A DNA stretch of 64,000 bases from Dyella lipolytica (GTDB lineage Bacteria; Pseudomonadota; Gammaproteobacteria; Xanthomonadales; Rhodanobacteraceae). The DNA lies in the NCBI RefSeq assembly GCF_030160075.1, contig NZ_BSNQ01000003.1, positions 2,024,383 through 2,088,382 on the forward strand, given 5' to 3'. The translations under genes were made by a program, and so were the position numbers. This document shows, one piece after another, positions 45,048 through 56,199 of this stretch (within the stretch, counting starts at the first letter, position 1; every line of letters begins with the position of its first letter). Under the pieces are notes generated by a model. That model saw nothing but the letters and a program-made list of their open reading frames with translations, was not told the origin of the DNA and searched no databases.

Positions 45048-45992
45048 ATGAACCTGCGCGACCTGCACTATCTCGTTGCCCTGGCCGAACATCGGCACTT
45101 TGGTCGCGCCGCCGAGGCCTGTTTCGTCAGCCAACCTACGCTCTCCACCCAGATCAAGAAGCTGGAGGACGAACTGGGCGTGGCGCTCGTGGAACGCACG
45201 CCGCGCAAAGTGCTGCTGACCGACGTCGGCCGCGATATCGCCAACAGGGCGCGCGATGTGCTGAACGAGGTCGAGCAGATCAAAGGCGTTGCGCGCCGCA
45301 CGGTGGATCCAGAATCGGGCACGGTACGGCTGGGCATCTTTCCCACGCTTGGCCCCTATCTGCTCCCGCATGTGGTGCCGATGATCCGGGATCGTTTCCC
45401 GCGTTTGGAATTGCTGCTGGTCGAGGAAAAAACGGAAACGGTGCTGCATCGCTTGCGCGAGGGAAAGCTCGACGCCGGCATCCTCGCCCTGCCCATCCAC
45501 GACGACAGCCTGCACGCGGAACTCCTGTTCGAAGAACCGTTCGTGCTGGCCGTGCCGCAATCGCATCCGCTGGCCAAGCGGCCGTTATTGAAGCTCAGCG
45601 ACCTCTCAGATCAAAGCCTGCTGCTGCTGGAAGATGGCCACTGCCTGCGTGATCAAGCGCTGGAGGTGTGCCACATGGCCGGCGCCGGCGAGAAAAGCGG
45701 CTTCCGCGCCACCAGCCTGGAAACGCTGCGCCAGATGGTCGCGTCCAATGTCGGCATAACACTGCTGCCGACGCTCGCCGTGAAACCTCCGGTTGCCCAG
45801 GCGCCCAACCTGCAATTGCTCGAATTCAGCGGCCACCCACCCAGCCGTCGCATCGCGATGCTATGGCGCAAGAGTTCGGCCATGTGCGGTTTCCTCCAGC
45901 AATTGGCCGAAGTGTTCAAGAGCTTGCCGCGCGATCTGCTCGATCCGCATACCGCAGCAACCAGCTCTGCAAAGCGTCGCCGCGCCGCTTGA
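45048..45992 (+). CDS. oxyR: Hydrogen peroxide-sensing LysR-type regulator OxyR
   Basis: 314 residues from the ATG at 45048 (GGAG 8 nt upstream). The N-terminal winged helix-turn-helix (FGRAAEACFVSQPTLSTQIKKLE) and the LysR effector domain are complete. The redox cysteines fall at 199 and 208 (GHCLRDQALEVCHM), the same numbers as in E. coli OxyR, so it should sense peroxide by disulfide formation. It is divergent from ahpC, and katG lies downstream on the same strand. Confidence 0.96.
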   Translation: MNLRDLHYLVALAEHRHFGRAAEACFVSQPTLSTQIKKLEDELGVALVERTPRKVLLTDVGRDIANRARDVLNEVEQIKGVARRTVDPESGTVRLGIFPTLGPYLLPHVVPMIRDRFPRLELLLVEEKTETVLHRLREGKLDAGILALPIHDDSLHAELLFEEPFVLAVPQSHPLAKRPLLKLSDLSDQSLLLLEDGHCLRDQALEVCHMAGAGEKSGFRATSLETLRQMVASNVGITLLPTLAVKPPVAQAPNLQLLEFSGHPPSRRIAMLWRKSSAMCGFLQQLAEVFKSLPRDLLDPHTAATSSAKRRRAA

Positions 45993-46142
45993 TACGCAAC
46001 GGTGCTTGTCATAGCCACAACCAATCATCTTCATAAGAACAATCAATTTCATAACTCACTCACCCAGCGTTAGTCTCGGGGGACCGGCCCAAGTTGGCCG
46101 CGTCTGCATGGCCCTCCCAAGCCCCACGCCCGAGGTGATGTC

Positions 46143-46295
46143 ATGAACAAGCGGAAAAGCTCCACGACGGAGCAAAACTTCGGTGATGTATTCGCCGAGG
46201 GGTCGGTGGTCAGCCACCGCTATCTGTACGTCACTCACAAAGCCGAACGCGCGCACGCTAAGAAAACGCTGAACAAGTTCGGCTCATCGTGTTGA
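46143..46295 (+). CDS. Small hypothetical protein (50 aa)
   Basis: An ATG with GAGGTGATG upstream opens a 50-residue frame starting MNKRKSSTTEQNFGDVFAEG and ending KKTLNKFGSSC. It is basic, with no signal or membrane segment. It lies between oxyR and an IS5 remnant. I do not recognise it; the start site is good but the coding evidence is limited to that. Confidence 0.35.
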   Translation: MNKRKSSTTEQNFGDVFAEGSVVSHRYLYVTHKAERAHAKKTLNKFGSSC

Positions 46296-46326
46296 AAAAG
46301 ACTCCACTGCGTTGAAGGGCAGCCGC

Positions 46327-46587
46327 ATGAGCCAGATGAGCTTCTTCGATGCCGCATACGGCAGCAAGCGCAGACGGACACAGCGTGATGCGCTGCTGGC
46401 TCAGATCGAACCGGTGCATCCGAAAGCTGAGGATGACCGCCTTCCTTTTGCGATAGAAACGGATGCTACACATCCGTCTAATACAGCCCAAGAGCACCGC
46501 CTAGGCGCTATCGCTGCCTATGCATTATCGGATTTGTGGATAGCCCGACGATGGTTCGCCTGGGCGGGAGAGCTTCGCCTGTGTTGA
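46327..46587 (+). pseudogene. IS5-family transposase remnant
   Basis: The frame starts MSQMSFFDAAYGSKRRRTQR, the typical N-terminus of IS5-family transposases, runs into QIEPVHPKAED (their PHYPKAG region) and is then unrelated or scrambled, stopping after 86 residues where about 320 to 370 are expected. The DDE catalytic domain is missing. It marks an old insertion and deletion between oxyR and katG. Terminal inverted repeats were not found by eye. Confidence 0.6.
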
Positions 46588-46663
46588 ACCAAGCATCAGG
46601 ACGAAAAATTCATTTGGACGGCTTTACGCCCAAAATCACCCATCACTTATAGATTAGGGAAAT

Positions 46664-46692
46664 TTGACTTACCGGTACTCGCTCCATTTATC
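46664..46692 (+). promoter_or_regulatory. Candidate katG promoter
   Basis: TTGACT (46664-46669) and TTTATC (46687-46692) are 17 bp apart, 60 bp before the katG ATG. The -10 is weak. One ATAG (46649-46652) is correctly phased for OxyR, but the other tetrads are not recognisable. Confidence 0.35.
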
Positions 46693-46713
46693 AGCGTTCG
46701 GATTCCAGATTGA

Positions 46714-48999
<2,286 letters not shown>

Positions 49000-49038
49000 T
49001 CTACGAGGATAGCCATTAACGGCATGATGCCGAGCAGC

Positions 49039-49075
49039 CTCGACCTGGTATCGGGTTATCCCGAACTAGGTCGAG
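49039..49075 (+). terminator. Hairpin downstream of katG
   Basis: CTCGACCT pairs with AGGTCGAG, and inside it CGGG pairs with CCCG around TTAT, with small internal mismatches. It lies 39 bp after the stop and has no strong T-run. Confidence 0.45.
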
Positions 49076-49189
49076 CTTGCGCAAACTCTTAAACTTCTTT
49101 CACTCAGTGCGGTGAAGCGCTCGTCTTACTACCGCCGTCGTGAACACGCTGGGCAGACTCCAGAATTCGCGTTGACAAGGTATGCCGAA

Positions 49190-49708
49190 TCAATAGTGGA
49201 GCACGGCATGCAAGGGCACGCTTTCCGGCCACAATGCCCGCCCCTGCAACGCTAGCAACTCGATGACCACCGAGGCACCGACAAGATCGGCGCCGAGTTG
49301 CCCTAGCAGATTGCGCGCCGCGCCCAAGGTCCCGCCTGTGGCGAGCACATCATCGACAAGCAACACGCGTTCGCCCTGGCGCAGGGTATCCACACGTGCT
49401 TCGAGTCGGTCGGTGCCGTATTCCAGCTGGTAGTCCGCATGCATCACCGGCGGCGGCAGCTTGCCGGGCTTGCGCAAAGGAACGAAGCCCGCACCCAGCT
49501 TCTGTGCGATGGCCGCAGCAAAAATAAAACCACGCGACTCGACGCCACATACGGCCTGCACATCGCTGCCTAGCCATGGTTCGGCCATCGCATCGATGCA
49601 GCGTGCGAAGGCGGCGCCGTCCGCCAGCAGCGGAGTGATGTCACGAAAGGTCACTCCCGGCTTCGGGAAATCCGGCACAGCACGGATCAGGCTTTCAAAC
49701 GATGTCAT
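49190..49708 (-). CDS. apt: Adenine phosphoribosyltransferase
   Basis: 172 residues. It makes AMP from adenine and PRPP in purine salvage. The PRPP-binding motif RVLLVDDVLATGG is at 114-126, the flexible hood region at ADYQLEYGTD (91-100), and the N-terminal FPKPGVTFRDITPLL matches the family. It is the last gene of a minus-strand run (folA, mutT-like, DUF2007, EamA, apt), 25 nt after the EamA gene. Confidence 0.96.
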   Translation of the reverse strand: MTSFESLIRAVPDFPKPGVTFRDITPLLADGAAFARCIDAMAEPWLGSDVQAVCGVESRGFIFAAAIAQKLGAGFVPLRKPGKLPPPVMHADYQLEYGTDRLEARVDTLRQGERVLLVDDVLATGGTLGAARNLLGQLGADLVGASVVIELLALQGRALWPESVPLHAVLHY

Positions 49709-49733
49709 GCATGCACTCCAGTATTACGGTTCG

Positions 49734-50657
49734 TCATGTACGCGCGCGAGGACGCAACGCGCCGAACAGGATACCTGCCAACGCAAGCACCAAGCCAAGC
49801 CAATCGCCCGGGCTGGTGGGCCGGCCAAGCAATATCACGTCCAGCACGAATGCCAGCGCTGGTTGCAACAACAGCAACAAGCCCACCAGCGACGCGGGCA
49901 ATCGTGGCATGGCTCGCACCATCAACAGCCACGCCAACATCTGCCCCAAAAAGCCCAACGCGAGTAAAGCACTCCAACTGCGCAAGCCGTGCAACGCGAA
50001 ACTGTCCCCTTCGCCCAGACCCCACAGCCACAGCAGCAGCGCGCAGAGCAGGCTCATCAGCCCGAGAAATAGCGCTGGCGAAAGCTGAGCGTGCGTTTTC
50101 AGTGCATGGCGAAAACTAAGCAGATACACCGTGTAAGCCAAAGCGCTGCCGAGCGCCAGCCAGACACCCAGGCGATGCTGCGCGTCGAACACCGACCAAT
50201 GCGCACCCACCAGCAACCACAAACCGATGATCGCCAACAGCATGCCAGGAACGAACCAGCGGCCGGGTCGCTCGCGATAGAACACCAAACCGACCAGGGC
50301 CATCAGGAACACCTGGAAATTGCCCAGCAGGGTCGCCATGCCGGGCCCGATCCACAGAATGCTGCGGTGCCACTGGATCAGATCCGTGGCGAAACAGATC
50401 GCCGGCAACAAAGCCATCCACAGGTCGCGCCACGCGACCGCACGCCACGCGCCGCGCATCGCCGCCCACGCCAGCAACATGACGCCACCGAACAGCATGC
50501 GATAGAAACCCGAAACGGTAGGCGCCGTCCCTGCATAGACCACAAAGAGACTGGTGCTAGAGAGCAGCATCGCACCGATAGTCATCTGCGTGACGGCGGT
50601 GCGCATGGGCACTTCGCTGCTGACGCCCACAGGCGTCGCGATGGACACGGCGGACAT
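49734..50657 (-). CDS. EamA/DMT superfamily transporter
   Basis: 307 residues from the ATG at 50657, which has GAGGTGACG directly upstream; a GTG at 50663 is also in frame. About ten hydrophobic helices arranged as two EamA halves, the second ending in the Leu-rich PASLVGLLLLLQPALAFVLD typical of the family. These proteins export metabolites such as amino acids or nucleobases; the substrate is unknown. It starts 7 nt after the DUF2007 stop, so co-transcription is likely. Confidence 0.88.
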   Translation of the reverse strand: MSAVSIATPVGVSSEVPMRTAVTQMTIGAMLLSSTSLFVVYAGTAPTVSGFYRMLFGGVMLLAWAAMRGAWRAVAWRDLWMALLPAICFATDLIQWHRSILWIGPGMATLLGNFQVFLMALVGLVFYRERPGRWFVPGMLLAIIGLWLLVGAHWSVFDAQHRLGVWLALGSALAYTVYLLSFRHALKTHAQLSPALFLGLMSLLCALLLWLWGLGEGDSFALHGLRSWSALLALGFLGQMLAWLLMVRAMPRLPASLVGLLLLLQPALAFVLDVILLGRPTSPGDWLGLVLALAGILFGALRPRART

Positions 50658-50664
50658 CGTCACC

Positions 50665-50943
50665 TCAACCCGGCGCCGGCAGCAAGGTGCCCGTATCGTC
50701 GTCCTGTTCTTCGATCGCCAGCCGGGCTTCCGTCAACGCGCCATCGATCTCACGCACGATCGGCTCGGCCGCATCTACGCTGGATGCCGGCACCAGCACC
50801 GCGACGTAGTCCAGCGCCGGCAGTTGTCCAACGCCACCGGTGAGGTATTCGCCGGCAATGAAGGCCGGTATGTCGACGCTCTCAAGCGCATCCTTCACCA
50901 GGTGTGCGTCGATCAGGTTCTGGGCTCGATAAACGATGCGCAT
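50665..50943 (-). CDS. DUF2007 domain protein
   Basis: 92 residues with the DUF2007 pattern: MRIVYRAQNLIDAHLVKDAL, then AFIAGEYLTGG and the strand DYVAVLVPASSVDAAEPI. This small ferredoxin-like fold is called a putative signal-transducing protein, with no proven role. Soluble, acidic C-terminus. It sits between the mutT-like and EamA genes. Confidence 0.85.
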   Translation of the reverse strand: MRIVYRAQNLIDAHLVKDALESVDIPAFIAGEYLTGGVGQLPALDYVAVLVPASSVDAAEPIVREIDGALTEARLAIEEQDDDTGTLLPAPG

Positions 50944-50985
50944 GGGGCCACGCTACTGCTGCTCGCCCTGCCGGGCAAGCACGCA

Positions 50986-51951
50986 TCACCAGAACGCACC
51001 GATGCCCGCTACACCTTGCCCGCTGTGATCGCGTGCTTGGTCGACTTGTGCAGGCGTCATGCCGCCCAGTGCATAGACCGGCAACGCGGCCGCTTCAGCC
51101 AGGTCCTGGAACCGCGACCAGCCCAACGATGCCGCTTCGGGGTGGCTGGTGGTAGGACTAACCGGTGACAGGGTCGCGAAATCGGCGCCGATGCGCGCAG
51201 CCTGTCCGAGCTGGGAAGCGTCATGACAACTGGCGCCTACGACCTGCGTCCAAGGCAAGGGGCGATCGACCAGTGCGTCCAGTTGCGCAGATTTCAGATG
51301 TACGCCTACGCCGGTGCCGAGCGCAAGCGCGCCATCAATATCACCGTTGAGTAGAACGCATGCCTCGCACTGCACTGCGCGCTCCTGCAAGCTAGCGGCC
51401 AGCGCTCGCACTTGCTCGACCGACCAACGCGGGAGGCGCAACTGGATTAGGCGCGCGCCACGTTGCAGCGCTGCATCCAAACGCAGATGCCATTGCGCCG
51501 CCTGCTCCGGCATCACGTCCGCAGGTGTAATGAGGTAGGTAGAAGGCAAGCGCAACGCTTGCAGAATCGGTCGATCGGCGGGAGCCAATATCGCCGGATC
51601 CACCGCGGATGGCGACAGCCATTGCAGCGCCTGCCCTTCTAGCGATGCCGGCGTGCCCTGCCAGCGTGTGAACTGCCACGCATCGAGCAACAGACCTCGC
51701 TCACCGTAACGCCACGGTACGCGTATCAGCGCTACGCCATCGGCGGCATCGAGATGGATGCCGAGCTCTTCGTGCAACTCGCGCGCCAACGCACGCTGCG
51801 GGTGTTCGCCCGGCTCAAGCTTGCCGCCTGGAAATTCCCAAAACCCCGCCAGATGCTTACCCGCCGGACGTTGCGCCAACAGCACCCTGCCCTGCGTATC
51901 GCGCAGCACGCCGGCCATCACGTGCAACACTGCGCCGGCGCGGTCGCTCAT
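50986..51951 (-). CDS. mutT: Nudix hydrolase fused to a thiamine-phosphate-synthase-like domain (MutT/ThiE)
   Basis: 321 residues. The N-terminal MutT domain has a full Nudix box at about 42-65 (GGKLEPGEHPQRALARELHE, then ELG) and should hydrolyse 8-oxo-dGTP. The C-terminal 170 residues form a ThiE/TenI-like barrel (HLRLDAALQRGARLIQLR, VGASCHDASQLGQAARIGAD, YALGGMTPAQVDQA). This fusion is typical of gammaproteobacteria such as Pseudomonas and Xanthomonas; the barrel probably lacks ThiE activity or acts on another phosphate. It starts 9 nt after folA ends. Confidence 0.9.
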   Translation of the reverse strand: MSDRAGAVLHVMAGVLRDTQGRVLLAQRPAGKHLAGFWEFPGGKLEPGEHPQRALARELHEELGIHLDAADGVALIRVPWRYGERGLLLDAWQFTRWQGTPASLEGQALQWLSPSAVDPAILAPADRPILQALRLPSTYLITPADVMPEQAAQWHLRLDAALQRGARLIQLRLPRWSVEQVRALAASLQERAVQCEACVLLNGDIDGALALGTGVGVHLKSAQLDALVDRPLPWTQVVGASCHDASQLGQAARIGADFATLSPVSPTTSHPEAASLGWSRFQDLAEAAALPVYALGGMTPAQVDQARDHSGQGVAGIGAFW

Positions 51952-51960
51952 CGAATGAAA

Positions 51961-52449
51961 TCAGCTGTTGCGGATGTACTCGACCATGTCGAAGTCGTAG
52001 CTATGATCGCTATCCTTCTTGTGGTGCGTGCGCTTGACCTCGGTCCAGTCGCTGAAGTGGATGCCGGGGAAGAAGGTGTCGGCGCCGTCTACGGCCGCGC
52101 TTACCCAGGTGAGGTACAAGCGACGCGCTACCGGCAGCGCCTCCTGGAAAACCTTGCCGCCGCCGATCACCATCAGGCCAGTGCCATTGGAGCGCGCCTG
52201 TGCCTCTTCGATCGAACGCACGGTGATCTGGCCAGGGAACGGTGCCTCATGGCGACGCGACAGCACCAGATTCTCGCGATCCGGCAGCGTCCGGCCGATC
52301 GATACGGCGGTGTTGTAACCCATCAGCACATACTTGCCGACCGTCAGCTGCTTGAACCACCGCAGATCGTCCGGCAGATGCCAGGGCAGCTGGCCCTTGC
52401 GACCGATTGCAAAGTTCTCGTCGAGGGCAGCGATCAACGAAATGGCCAT
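51961..52449 (-). CDS. folA: Dihydrofolate reductase
   Basis: 162 residues, normal for chromosomal DHFR. It reduces dihydrofolate with NADPH. The catalytic acid is Asp28 in PWHLPDDL, and GGGKVFQEAL is the cofactor loop. The NADPH-phosphate region reads VLMGYNTAVSIGRTLPDR where E. coli has MGRHTWESIG, so the usual Arg is Tyr and the Trp is Ala. GGAG lies 6 nt upstream of the ATG. thyA lies directly upstream, the usual folate pairing. Confidence 0.95.
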   Translation of the reverse strand: MAISLIAALDENFAIGRKGQLPWHLPDDLRWFKQLTVGKYVLMGYNTAVSIGRTLPDRENLVLSRRHEAPFPGQITVRSIEEAQARSNGTGLMVIGGGKVFQEALPVARRLYLTWVSAAVDGADTFFPGIHFSDWTEVKRTHHKKDSDHSYDFDMVEYIRNS

Positions 52450-52522
52450 GGGTGCTCCGGGAAATGACAGTTAGGGCGAACGGCAGGCGTAGCCGGCACA
52501 TCTCCGGTCACCCTGACCGTTC

Positions 52523-52550
52523 ATTATAGCGTTTCGGGAACGGGGTGGCA
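52523..52550 (-). promoter_or_regulatory. Candidate folA promoter
   Basis: On the minus strand a perfect -10 TATAAT (52528-52523) lies 16 bp from TGCCAC (52550-52545), a moderate -35. It would give a leader of about 65 nt for folA inside the thyA-folA gap. Confidence 0.4.
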
Positions 52551-52590
52551 TGGTGGGAGCAGGGACCTGCGGCACCCTTGTTTATAGCCG

Positions 52591-53385
52591 CTAGACGGCC
52601 ACCGGCGCCTTGATCGCAGGGTGAGGGTGATACTCCTCGATCACTACATCGTCGTAGCGGAAGTCGAAGATCGACGCGATATCGGGGTTGAGTCGCAAGC
52701 GCGGCAGCAGCCGCGGCTCGCGCGTCAGCTGCAGACGCGCCTGCTCCACATGATTGCTGTACAGATGCGCATCGCCCAGCGTATGCACGAAATCGCCCAC
52801 GCCGAGGCCGCAGACTTGCGCAATCATGTGCGTCAGCAATGCGTAGCTGGCAATGTTGAACGGCACGCCGAGAAAGATATCGCCAGAGCGCTGGTACAAC
52901 TGGCAACTCAACTTTCCATCTGCCACGTAGAACTGGAACAACGCGTGGCATGGCATCAGGGCCATCTTCGGCAGCTCGCCCACATTCCACGCGCTGACGA
53001 TCAAACGACGCGAATTGGGATTGCGTTTGATCTCCTCGACCACCCAGCGGATCTGATCCACGATGCGGCCGTCGGCCGCTGGCCACGCGCGCCACTGCTT
53101 GCCGTAGACCGGCCCGAGATCGCCATGCTCATCCGCCCATTCGTCCCAGATGCTGACACCGTGCTCCTTCAGGTAAGCGATATTGGTATCGCCCTGCAGG
53201 AACCAGATCAGCTCATGCACGATGGATTTCAGGTGCAGCTTCTTGGTGGTGACAAGCGGAAAACCTTCGGCAAGATTAAAGCGCATTTGCCAGCCGAACA
53301 CGCTACGCGTGCCGGTGCCGGTGCGATCGGTTTTTTCCGTGCCGTGTTCCAGCACATAGCGAAGCAGGTCGAGATAAGCGCGCAT
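52591..53385 (-). CDS. thyA: Thymidylate synthase
   Basis: 264 residues, exactly the E. coli length. It methylates dUMP to dTMP using methylene-tetrahydrofolate. The nucleophile is Cys146 in [10 protein letters not shown], and RTGTGTRS near residue 21 and RRLIVSAWN bind phosphate. The start at 53385 is fixed by homology ([15 protein letters not shown]). There is no Shine-Dalgarno sequence, because the bases directly upstream, from 53389, belong to the terminal repeat of the palindromic element. Confidence 0.97.
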   Translation of the reverse strand: MRAYLDLLRYVLEHGTEKTDRTGTGTRSVFGWQMRFNLAEGFPLVTTKKLHLKSIVHELIWFLQGDTNIAYLKEHGVSIWDEWADEHGDLGPVYGKQWRAWPAADGRIVDQIRWVVEEIKRNPNSRRLIVSAWNVGELPKMALMPCHALFQFYVADGKLSCQLYQRSGDIFLGVPFNIASYALLTHMIAQVCGLGVGDFVHTLGDAHLYSNHVEQARLQLTREPRLLPRLRLNPDIASIFDFRYDDVVIEEYHPHPAIKAPVAV

Positions 53386-53388
53386 ACG

Positions 53389-53679
53389 AAGGATGCTCTG
53401 ATCAATTCTGCGTAGGTGTCACCGGCCCTGTCTGTTCGCAGGCCACAGGGCCATCGGCGAAGGCAGACTGGCCGTCTGTCGAGACGATGGACCGAAGGCA
53501 TGCGGACAGACAGGGCCGGCCCCAACGCATTGAATGGAAATGATGGGGTGATGTCCAGAAGGCTCGCAGGCTGCGCCGCACGGCTTGGCAAGACGGCCAG
53601 TCTTCCCGGCGCCGCGCAACACACCCTGCGAGCCTTCTGGACATCATGCCACCTACGCAGAATTGATCAGAGCATCCTT
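53389..53679. repeat. 291-bp nested palindromic element between lgt and thyA
   Basis: The ends 53389-53418 and 53650-53679 are a perfect 30-bp inverted repeat. Inside are further inverted pairs: 53421-53440 with 53501-53520 (one or two mismatches), 53550-53570 with 53625-53645 (21 bp, perfect), and 53465-53477 with 53591-53603 (13 bp, perfect, AGACTGGCCGTCT). No ORF is credible inside. It fills the intergenic space, ending 4 bp before the lgt stop and starting 3 bp from the thyA start codon. It looks like a non-autonomous mobile element or structured RNA. No target duplication was found. Confidence 0.75.
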
Positions 53680-53683
53680 GAGT

Positions 53684-54580
53684 TTACGCCGTCTGAGCTT
53701 CGACTGCCTTTGCGAGTGGCAGCGTCGGTGCGCGACGCGACAGCCACAGTAGCCACAATCCGATGACGATCAAGGGCAGCGACTGGATCTGGCCCATGGT
53801 CAGCCAGCCCCATGCCAGGTAACCGAGCTGCGCATCCGGCACGCGTACAAACTCCACCGCAAAACGGAAGCAGCCGTACAGCAGCGCAAACAGACCCGAT
53901 ATCAGATAACGCGGGCGCGGCTTCATCGATACCAGCCAAAGCACAAGGAACATCGCCAAACCCTCCAACGCCAGCTCATACAGCTGCGACGGATGCCGCG
54001 GCAGGCCATCGTATTGCTGCATCAGCTGGGTCAGATCGGGGTGATTGGCCGCTAGTGCCATGTCCTCGTCGTGCGCATTGGGAAAAATCATCGCCCACGG
54101 CACCAGCCCGGGCTTGCCCCACAATTCACCGTTGATGAAGTTGCCCAGCCGCCCCAACCCCAAGCCAACCGGTACGATCGGCGCGACAAAATCCATGGTG
54201 TCGAAGAAATTGAGCGCGTGCCGGCGCGACCACCATAGTCCCGCCACAAGCACACCCAGCAGGCCGCCGTGGAAACTCATGCCGCCGTCCCATACGCGGA
54301 ACAGCGCTAGCGGCTCGGTCCAGATCCAGCGGATGCCGCCTGCGTAATAGAACAGCATGTACCAGAGTCGACCACCCAGAATCACACCCATCATTCCGTA
54401 GAACGCCAAATCGCCCAGCGCATCGCGGCTCACCGGCAAACGGCCCCGCTTGCGGCGGTATTCCGCCAGTGACCAGGCGCTGAGAAATGCAAGCAGGTAC
54501 ATCAACCCGTACCAGTGGATCTGAATCGGCCCCAGATGGAGGGCGACCGGGTTGAATTGCACGACAAAGGGTTGCGACAT
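53684..54580 (-). CDS. lgt: Prolipoprotein diacylglyceryl transferase
   Basis: 298 residues from the ATG at 54580 ([17 protein letters not shown]); a TTG at 54601 is less likely. It transfers diacylglyceryl from phosphatidylglycerol to the lipobox Cys, the first step of lipoprotein maturation. Family motifs are present: HGGLLG with His104, [15 protein letters not shown] with Arg144, Asn147, Asn150 and Glu152, plus seven membrane helices. lgt-thyA order is conserved in many proteobacteria, here interrupted by a palindromic element. Confidence 0.96.
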   Translation of the reverse strand: MSQPFVVQFNPVALHLGPIQIHWYGLMYLLAFLSAWSLAEYRRKRGRLPVSRDALGDLAFYGMMGVILGGRLWYMLFYYAGGIRWIWTEPLALFRVWDGGMSFHGGLLGVLVAGLWWSRRHALNFFDTMDFVAPIVPVGLGLGRLGNFINGELWGKPGLVPWAMIFPNAHDEDMALAANHPDLTQLMQQYDGLPRHPSQLYELALEGLAMFLVLWLVSMKPRPRYLISGLFALLYGCFRFAVEFVRVPDAQLGYLAWGWLTMGQIQSLPLIVIGLWLLWLSRRAPTLPLAKAVEAQTA

Positions 54581-54701
54581 GGGGTGGCCGAGGAATCCCA
54601 AAGCAACAGTTTAGCGGGCTCGCCAAAGGCGCGTCAGGGCCACTGCCTCAAAATACGTCGCTTAGGCACACTCCGGCGACGTCGTCACAGGCCAGAACGT
54701 G

Positions 54702-55691
54702 TCAACCGCCGCCATGCATCGCAAATGCATCCGACGGCGCGTGCTCCAACGCCACGGCACTGGCGGGCGACTTGCCCATCACCGTTTTCAACTCGTGATA
54801 GACGTTCAACACCGTTTGCCCGTAACCGCGCGCAAGTTCGGCGTCGTGGCTATGGTAATAGCCGATGCGCAGCACCGGATCGTCGCTTTCCTTCATCGCT
54901 TTGCGCAGCAAGCTCGTACCGATGTCGATGTTGCGCGCCGGATTGAGCAGCGCGATGGGATCGGGCTCGATATCCCGATGCATCGGGTAATACACCTGCA
55001 TGATGCCTACGTCCTGCACCGGCACAGCCAGCAGATGGGCCAGTTCGATGGCGTGCTCCGATTCGGCGCGTGTGCCGTTGTGCAGATGTCCGTTGATGCG
55101 CACGATCCACGGGCTAGGCGCTACCGAACCATCCGGCTGCACACCGCGCGTTTCCACCAGCGCCACCGCATAAATAAGCACAGGATCGATGCGATACCGT
55201 GCACCGGCCTTCACCCAAAGGCTGCTGGATGACGTGATGTCGAGATTGAATCCTTCCACGTTGCTGGCGTGGGGTGGCGCGACGACGACGATAGTTTTGT
55301 CGTCATACGGGTTGAGTGCCGCCTTTGAACTGATAGTGCGTGCAGCGATGACCGGTGCTGCGACATGCACGATTGCATTGGGCGCCTGCGCGGGAGTTGG
55401 TGACAACGCGGGTGGCGCAGATCTGGATGTCGACAAGGCGACCACCGAAACCGATTCTTCAGATGGCGCCGAGCGCCAAGCGTGGGCGGCAATCATGGCA
55501 GCGACCACTCCCGCCGCTAGTCCCATGCCCCCGATCAAGGGACCACGATGGGCAACCGCATGTTGCTTTATCGCAAGCAACATGGCCGAAGCATCGAGGG
55601 TCAGCTGATGCTGCGCCCGTATGCCCGAAGTCGCGCCACCATTTCTTTCGGTAATCCGTCGTCGCGTCGCCCAACCTTGTGGGTCGACCAT
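54702..55691 (-). CDS. Lytic transglycosylase-like (SLT-fold) membrane-anchored protein
   Basis: About 329 residues if the ATG at 55691 is used; the frame is open to 55958 and no candidate start has a clear ribosome-binding site. A membrane segment (LIGGMGLAAGVVAAMIAA, about residue 51) is followed by a Ser/Pro/Ala-rich linker and a C-terminal lysozyme-like domain: YAVALVETRGVQ with the probable catalytic Glu, then QDVGIMQVYYPMH and NPARNIDIGTSLLRKAM. The type is close to conjugation-linked or VirB1-like transglycosylases that cut peptidoglycan. The C-terminus is periplasmic. The 55692-56052 stretch upstream holds only the tRNA terminator. Confidence 0.7.
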   Translation of the reverse strand: MVDPQGWATRRRITERNGGATSGIRAQHQLTLDASAMLLAIKQHAVAHRGPLIGGMGLAAGVVAAMIAAHAWRSAPSEESVSVVALSTSRSAPPALSPTPAQAPNAIVHVAAPVIAARTISSKAALNPYDDKTIVVVAPPHASNVEGFNLDITSSSSLWVKAGARYRIDPVLIYAVALVETRGVQPDGSVAPSPWIVRINGHLHNGTRAESEHAIELAHLLAVPVQDVGIMQVYYPMHRDIEPDPIALLNPARNIDIGTSLLRKAMKESDDPVLRIGYYHSHDAELARGYGQTVLNVYHELKTVMGKSPASAVALEHAPSDAFAMHGGG

Positions 55692-55983
55692 CAAGATTTT
55701 TTTGCTGCCCCGTGAAGGCAAGCTACCCGTACGGCGCCCATGGAAGGCAGCCGGCGCGCACAGCAAGACCCGTTGCGTCACCTCTGGCCGTGTCATGACA
55801 CTCGCCAGGCATGGGCCGGAGTGGCCCGCAACGGCGGCAACTCTGGCGTCACATAAATGGCGGGAAGCGTGGACGGGCAAAGCACGGGTCGTTATCTCTT
55901 CAGCGCCGATCAGACAGTCGGATAGATATGCACAAATCGGGCCGGCAACTATCGGCACCCATATCTACCACCGAGCTCGGAGA

Positions 55984-56012
55984 CAAAAAAACCCGCCAAA
56001 GCGGGTTTTTGC
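55984..56012 (-). terminator. Terminator of tRNA-Asn
   Basis: On the minus strand ACCCGC and GCGGGT pair around TTTG and are followed by TTTTTTGTCT. It lies about 40 bp beyond the tRNA 3' end. Confidence 0.8.
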
Positions 56013-56052
56013 GATTTCGAAAGGTATCAAAGATGCCCATGAAACCTGAATA

Positions 56053-56129
56053 TGGCGCCCGAAGTTGGACTCGAACCAACGACCCCCTGATTAACAGTCA
56101 AGTGCTCTAACCGGCTGAGCTATTCGGGC
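56053..56129 (-). tRNA. tRNA-Asn (GTT)
   Basis: Minus-strand 77-nt tRNA with encoded CCA. Acceptor stem GCCCGAA/TTCGGGC, D-arm AGCTCAGCCGGTTAGAGC, anticodon loop CTGTTAA with GTT, T-loop GGTTCGAGTCC. The cloverleaf can be read directly. Confidence 0.97.
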
Positions 56130-56199
56130 GGGGAGCTGCATAGTTTGAGGAATCCGGCCTGAGGCTGTCAAGCCGGATACCGGATTCCGGGCCGGTCAT

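Noticed and set aside
46056-46256. 66-aa minus-strand ORF between oxyR and katG
   Set aside because: Overlaps the better supported plus-strand small ORF and has no start signal.
46627-46663. OxyR site at katG
   Set aside because: Only one of four tetrads (ATAG at 46649) matches at the required 11-nt spacing.
53389-53679. Retron or group II intron
   Set aside because: No reverse transcriptase gene nearby and no intron core; nested inverted repeats alone are not enough.
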